A stretch of 7,155 bases of DNA. Source: Candidatus Falkowiibacteriota bacterium (lineage in GTDB: Bacteria > Patescibacteriota > Patescibacteriia > CAIXNZ01 > JADLGS01). The stretch is taken from positions 1-7,155 of the forward strand of contig JADLGS010000076.1 in NCBI GenBank assembly GCA_020849205.1, given 5' to 3'. This document shows, one piece after another, positions 4,443-7,155 of the stretch. Position 1 is the first letter of the stretch; each line of letters begins with the position of its first letter. Made by a program: the position numbers and the translations under genes. The notes beneath the pieces were generated by a model that was not told the origin of the DNA, made no database searches, and saw only the letters and a list, made by a program, of their open reading frames with translations.

Positions 4443-5894
4443 ATGAACGATTCAGTAATTTTGAGATTTGATAATGTAACTTTTGAGTACATTGAGGATA
4501 AGCCTACTCTCGAGGAGGCTTCTTTTAGCGTGCGTACGAGTGCGAAGCTGACGCTCATGGGGCAAAACGGAGCTGGTAAGTCTACCCTCTTTAATCTCAT
4601 CAAGGGGCAAATCAAACCAAAGAAAGGAAATGTCTTTGTCTCAAAGAATGCCGTCATTGGTACTGCAGAACAAGTCATGACTCGTGACAACGCTGACTTA
4701 ACGATTGATGAGTATTTTCAAAAAGCATTTAAAGTTGTACCACCAGGATACAAAAGCGAAATTCACAAGGCGATGGAAGCTGTGAATATTGATATTCCAA
4801 CCGACAGAAAAGTGGGCGCGCTTTCTGGCGGACAACAAGCTCGCCTTCTTCTTGCCTACGCTCTCATCCAAAAACCAGACATCTTACTACTTGATGAGCC
4901 GACAAATAATTTGGATAAAGCTGGAATTGATCACCTCATCACCTTTTTGATGATGTATGAAAAAACAGTAATTGTTATTTCACATGATGCAGACTTTTTG
5001 AACTGTTTTACCGAAGGAGTTTTGTATCTTGATGCAAACACACACAAAATTGAAACGTATGTGGGTGACTACTTCTCAGTAGTAGAAGAAATTGCTGCGC
5101 GTATCGAACGCGAACAGATGAAAAATGCGCAACTCGAAAAGCAAATTCAGGATAGAAAAGATAAGGTAAACTTCTTTGCAAACAAAGGAGGTAAGATGAG
5201 AAGACTTGCTGCCAAGTTAAAAGAAGAAACAGAAGAGATGGAAGAAAATAAAGTGGATGTCCGCAAAGATGACAAGACAATCCGCGAATTTGTTATTCCC
5301 AATCAAGATATTATTGGAAACATTGTGACCATCAAGTCAGTAAAAGTAATTCAAAATCACGAACCAGTTCACAAAGACGTTGATCTCACACTTCGACAAA
5401 AATCACGCCTATTAATTAGCGGTCCAAATGGAATTGGTAAGTCTACACTCTTGCGCTCACTCGTCAAAGGAACAGAGGAAGGTGTGACGATTCTCCCAGG
5501 CACAACTGTTGGTTATTACAGCCAAGATTTTGCAACACTTGATTACAATCAAACCGTCTTTGACTCCCTCGACAAAGTCCGCGCCGACGGCGTTGACCTC
5601 CAGCAAATGCGCTCAGTAGCCGCAGGATTTCTCATCACAGGCGACCTCATGGGACACAAAGTTTCATACCTCTCAGAAGGTCAAAAAGGCCTCCTCTCTT
5701 TTGCGAGATTAGTATTAATGAAACCAGGCCTTCTCGTCTTAGACGAACCTACAAATCATATTAACTTCCGCCACATCCCAGTCATCGCAAAAGCAATCAA
5801 CGAATACAAAGGATGCATAATCCTCATCTCCCACATGCCCGAGTTTGTAAAAGAAATTGAAATGGACGAGTATTTAGATTTAGGAAATCTCTAA
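4443..5894 (+). CDS. ABC-F family ATPase (ribosome-associated)
   Basis: 483 residues with two ATP-binding domains in one chain and no membrane segments, the ABC-F layout. Domain 1 has Walker A GQNGAGKS (40-47), signature LSGGQ (127-131), Walker B ILLLDEPTNNLD with E152 and switch H181. Domain 2 has Walker A GPNGIGKS (327-334), a variant signature LSEGQ (410-414), Walker B LLVLDEPTNHIN with E435 and H464. The linker (about 205-285) is charged and helical, with basic ANKGGKMRRLAAKLK, where ABC-F proteins contact P-site tRNA. Relatives act on stalled or antibiotic-blocked ribosomes; which job this one has cannot be told. The D-loop of domain 2 has Asn (N441) where Asp is usual. An in-frame ATG at 4410 would add 11 residues, but it lies in the ppa terminator hairpin and adds nothing conserved, so ATG 4443 is preferred. 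There is no Shine-Dalgarno site. Confidence 0.9.
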   Translation: MNDSVILRFDNVTFEYIEDKPTLEEASFSVRTSAKLTLMGQNGAGKSTLFNLIKGQIKPKKGNVFVSKNAVIGTAEQVMTRDNADLTIDEYFQKAFKVVPPGYKSEIHKAMEAVNIDIPTDRKVGALSGGQQARLLLAYALIQKPDILLLDEPTNNLDKAGIDHLITFLMMYEKTVIVISHDADFLNCFTEGVLYLDANTHKIETYVGDYFSVVEEIAARIEREQMKNAQLEKQIQDRKDKVNFFANKGGKMRRLAAKLKEETEEMEENKVDVRKDDKTIREFVIPNQDIIGNIVTIKSVKVIQNHEPVHKDVDLTLRQKSRLLISGPNGIGKSTLLRSLVKGTEEGVTILPGTTVGYYSQDFATLDYNQTVFDSLDKVRADGVDLQQMRSVAAGFLITGDLMGHKVSYLSEGQKGLLSFARLVLMKPGLLVLDEPTNHINFRHIPVIAKAINEYKGCIILISHMPEFVKEIEMDEYLDLGNL

Positions 5895-5982
5895 CCCCCG
5901 TCAAAATGAGCGCCCACCCCCACGTCATTCAGAGGCCTTTGGCCGTGGAATCTAGTACTGTTCCGTATTAAAAGTCGCGATA
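5895..5982. other. Non-coding stretch with a repeat-like element
   Basis: No open frame is supported here. Positions 5924-5953 (starting GTCATTCAGAGGCC and ending GTGGAATCT) resemble the dispersed intergenic repeats beginning GTCATTCTGAG and ending GAATCT found in many bacterial genomes. CCACG (5920-5924) and CGTGG (5944-5948) form a 5-bp inverted pair around GGCCTTTGGCC. No U-tract follows, so it is a poor candidate for an ABC-F terminator. Confidence 0.35.
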
Positions 5983-6010
5983 TTGACTATTATTTTAATA
6001 CCTTTACAAT
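5983..6010 (+). promoter_or_regulatory. Promoter of the 139-residue protein gene
   Basis: TTGACT (5983-5988), a 16-base spacer and TACAAT (6005-6010) each match the sigma-70 consensus at five of six positions. Transcription should begin near 6017, so the leader is about 10 bases and starts with the AGAGG ribosome-binding site (6017-6021). Confidence 0.65.
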
Positions 6011-6026
6011 ACATGCAGAGGTATCT

Positions 6027-6446
6027 ATGAAAATACTGAATATTCTCTGTTTGCACTTAAAACAAAACGATTGCTATGTTCCCGTTGGAGTTGAACTTGG
6101 AATAGTTGGTAATAAGTATAAAAATCAAACATCAATGTTTGAGGAAATGAAGTGGATCATCGTTGCGTCATTTAATCCGCAATGGATCGATGGTAAATTA
6201 CTTGTCATCCCTTGGGATGCATTGCCTAGTGCTATCGACGATGTAAAATCTCACTTTGAAAACTTACCAAAAAACACATTACCATTATTTGAAGACACTC
6301 TCGAGGATTGTCCAATTACAGATGGTAATGGAAATATCAAAATACACCCAAAAGATTTTCCGTTCTACCATCTCCAATATTGGCTCGTCGAGGTATATGA
6401 AAAATTACCCTGGCAATCTACAAAATTACAACAGTTACTACAATAA
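6027..6446 (+). CDS. Hypothetical protein, 139 residues, unrecognised
   Basis: I do not recognise this protein. It is predicted to be soluble: no signal peptide, lipobox or long hydrophobic segment. It starts MKILNILCLHLKQNDCYVPV, has a tryptophan- and proline-rich middle (WIIVASFNPQWIDGKLLVIP, residues about 43-62), an acidic stretch (LPLFEDTLEDCPITDGNGN) and an aromatic C-terminal part (FPFYHLQYWLVEVYEKLPWQ). Four cysteines are spread without a metal-site pattern. The gene is more AT-rich than ppa or the ABC-F gene, which may point to a different origin. Expression signals are good: a near-consensus promoter, AGAGG 5 bases before the ATG and a terminator after the stop, so it is very likely a real single-gene unit. 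It could be an immunity-type or accessory protein, but nothing visible proves it. Confidence 0.75.
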   Translation: MKILNILCLHLKQNDCYVPVGVELGIVGNKYKNQTSMFEEMKWIIVASFNPQWIDGKLLVIPWDALPSAIDDVKSHFENLPKNTLPLFEDTLEDCPITDGNGNIKIHPKDFPFYHLQYWLVEVYEKLPWQSTKLQQLLQ

Positions 6447-6454
6447 CTCATTCG

Positions 6455-6482
6455 AACCGCACATCATGTTGCGGTTTTTTTA
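6455..6482 (+). terminator. Rho-independent terminator of the 139-residue gene
   Basis: AACCGCA (6455-6461), an eight-base loop and TGCGGTT (6470-6476) form a perfect 7-bp stem followed by a run of Ts to 6481. It starts 8 bases after the stop codon. On the minus strand no T-run follows the stem, so it does not clearly serve the converging LRR gene. Confidence 0.85.
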
Positions 6483-6486
6483 TTTT

Positions 6487-6978
6487 TTATTTTATTACCT
6501 CCACGCTCGCCGGCAAGCCTTTCATAATCACATCAAGATCTTGTTGTGAATAATTATTACCAGATAGATTTAATGTTTGTAAATTTTTGAGATTTCCAAG
6601 TTCGTTTGGTAAACCAGTTAATTGATTATTTGAAAGATCAAGAACTTGCAAATTCGTAAGCTGTCCAATTTCTGCTGGCACGCCAGTCATTGCATTATTA
6701 CTCGCATTCAAAACTTTCAACTTACTCAACTGCGCAATCTCCGCCGGCAACGACCCCGTCAAATTATTATTCGAAACATTTAACTCCAAAAGATACGTTT
6801 TCTCAAAAACACTCTCATCAATTTGAGTAAGCCCCTCCCCACTCAAATCCAAAGCCGACTTCACATTAACCTCAACCCCCACTCCAAACTTATTCTCGGG
6901 TTTTGGCGCATACGAAATTGAACATCCAGTAAGTGAGATGATGGCGATAAGTAATAATAATTTTTTCATAGGGTTCAT
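6487..6978 (-). CDS. Leucine-rich-repeat lipoprotein
   Basis: 163 residues. The N-terminus is a lipoprotein signal: MNPMKKLLLLIAIISLTGC, with positive residues, a hydrophobic core and lipobox LTGC, so C19 would be lipidated and the protein anchored outside the cytoplasmic membrane. After a short linker (20-40), about five leucine-rich repeats of 23-24 residues follow: a degenerate one at 41-62 (ALDLSGEGLTQI), three clear ones starting near 63, 87 and 110 (for example LQVLDLSNNQLTGLPNELG), and a last divergent one from 133 (LQTLNLSGNNYS). Such repeats form a curved protein-binding surface; the partner is unknown. The array is short and ends at the C-terminus without an extra domain. Met4 (ATG 6969) is an alternative start; both keep the signal. 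There is no Shine-Dalgarno site, and the predicted leader is about 10 bases. It converges with the 139-residue gene, with about 40 bases between the stops. Confidence 0.88.
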   Translation of the reverse strand: MNPMKKLLLLIAIISLTGCSISYAPKPENKFGVGVEVNVKSALDLSGEGLTQIDESVFEKTYLLELNVSNNNLTGSLPAEIAQLSKLKVLNASNNAMTGVPAEIGQLTNLQVLDLSNNQLTGLPNELGNLKNLQTLNLSGNNYSQQDLDVIMKGLPASVEVIK

Positions 6979-6994
6979 TGTGTATTATGAGCTG

Positions 6995-7003
6995 AGTATA
7001 GCA
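6995..7003 (-). promoter_or_regulatory. Extended -10 promoter of the LRR lipoprotein gene
   Basis: On the minus strand TGC precedes TATACT (6995-7000), giving TGNTATACT. The -35 region (TTTTGT, 17 bases upstream) is weak and overlaps the T-run of the preceding terminator. The start would be near 6988, about 10 bases before the ATG. Confidence 0.5.
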
Positions 7004-7015
7004 CTACCTATTATT

Positions 7016-7050
7016 AAACAAAAATCATCCTCTGTTTTACTAAGGATGAT
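7016..7050 (-). terminator. Rho-independent terminator at the right edge
   Basis: On the minus strand ATCATCCT, an 11-base loop and AGGATGAT form a perfect 8-bp stem (7024-7050) followed by TTTTTGTTT. It ends a minus-strand transcript that starts further right, either the candidate small RNA or an upstream gene outside the window. Confidence 0.7.
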
Positions 7051-7088
7051 CTTAACTGCGGGCTACTCAGGTCTAGCACCAAAGCTTT
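7016..7088 (-). ncRNA. Candidate small RNA of about 70 bases
   Basis: A promoter-like pair and a hairpin terminator on the minus strand are separated by about 70 bases with no supported open frame between them. From a start near 7088 the RNA would begin with CTAAAGCTTTGG, contain a possible short stem GCTA/TAGC around GACCTGAG, and end in the 8-bp terminator hairpin. I recognise no known RNA family. It could instead be the 3' end of a longer transcript from outside the window. Confidence 0.35.
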
Positions 7089-7149
7089 AGGGGTATTATA
7101 AGGGATTTTGAGAAATTCTGTCTAAAGCGATTTTGAGGCACTCGGGTCT
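7061..7149 (+). repeat. Pair of short imperfect direct repeats
   Basis: GGCTACTCAGGTCT (7061-7074) and GGCACTCGGGTCT (7137-7149) match except for one missing base and one change. One copy lies in the candidate small RNA and the other upstream of its promoter. They may be the remains of a duplicated unit that continues past the right edge. Confidence 0.35.
7095..7124 (-). promoter_or_regulatory. Promoter of the candidate small RNA
   Basis: On the minus strand TAGACA (7119-7124), an 18-base spacer and a perfect TATAAT (7095-7100) form one of the closest matches to a sigma-70 promoter in this window. The only downstream structure before a terminator is the short non-coding stretch. Confidence 0.5.
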
Positions 7150-7155
7150 GGTTAA

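Noticed and set aside
5008..5280. Minus-strand open frame opposite the ABC-F linker
   Set aside because: Antisense to the conserved linker, with a low-quality Leu/Phe-rich translation and no start signals.
7096..7155. C-terminus of an upstream minus-strand gene (frame ending ALDRISQNPL, stop at 7096-7098)
   Set aside because: Only 19 codons are visible, it cannot be judged from the window, and the stop overlaps a perfect TATAAT; not supported enough to list as a gene, but it remains possible.
1..7155. CRISPR array, tRNA or rRNA genes, toxin-antitoxin or defence operon
   Set aside because: No regularly spaced repeats, no tRNA-like cloverleaf or rRNA sequence, and no recognisable toxin, nuclease or defence domain was seen on either strand.

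Overview
The gene set and style suggest a small bacterial genome, probably from the Candidate Phyla Radiation (Patescibacteria; a Parcubacteria-like lineage is my guess). The grounds are compact single-copy metabolic genes with very short or leaderless transcripts, few Shine-Dalgarno sites, a basic small-protein operon I cannot match to a family, and an IS481-type transposase of a kind I associate with such genomes. No rRNA or other phylogenetic marker is present, so the placement is inference.

Layout. The left part reads on the minus strand. It holds the N-terminal part of a membrane protein with mechanosensitive-channel-like helices (running off the left edge), pyruvate kinase (pyk), a small DUF4870-like three-helix membrane protein 4 bases upstream of pyk, and two overlapping genes for very basic small proteins with their own promoter and a strong terminator. 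An IS481-like insertion sequence (about 2813-3826) follows on the plus strand, with an intact DDE transposase and 13-bp perfect terminal inverted repeats inside a longer imperfect repeat. It sits between two back-to-back promoters, that of the small basic-protein operon (minus) and that of inorganic pyrophosphatase (plus).

To the right on the plus strand are family I inorganic pyrophosphatase (ppa), a strong hairpin terminator, an ABC-F ATPase likely to act on the ribosome, a non-coding stretch with a repeat-like element, and an unrecognised 139-residue protein with a good promoter and terminator. A leucine-rich-repeat lipoprotein converges on it from the minus strand. At the right edge, a well-formed promoter and a hairpin terminator about 70 bases apart on the minus strand suggest a small RNA gene.

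Functionally the window mixes housekeeping (glycolytic ATP formation by pyk, pyrophosphate removal by ppa, ribosome care by ABC-F) with envelope proteins (two membrane proteins, one lipoprotein) and one mobile element. No defence system, CRISPR array, tRNA or rRNA is visible. The least explained parts are the overlapping basic-protein pair (2328-2734), the candidate small RNA (about 7016-7088) and the 139-residue orphan.
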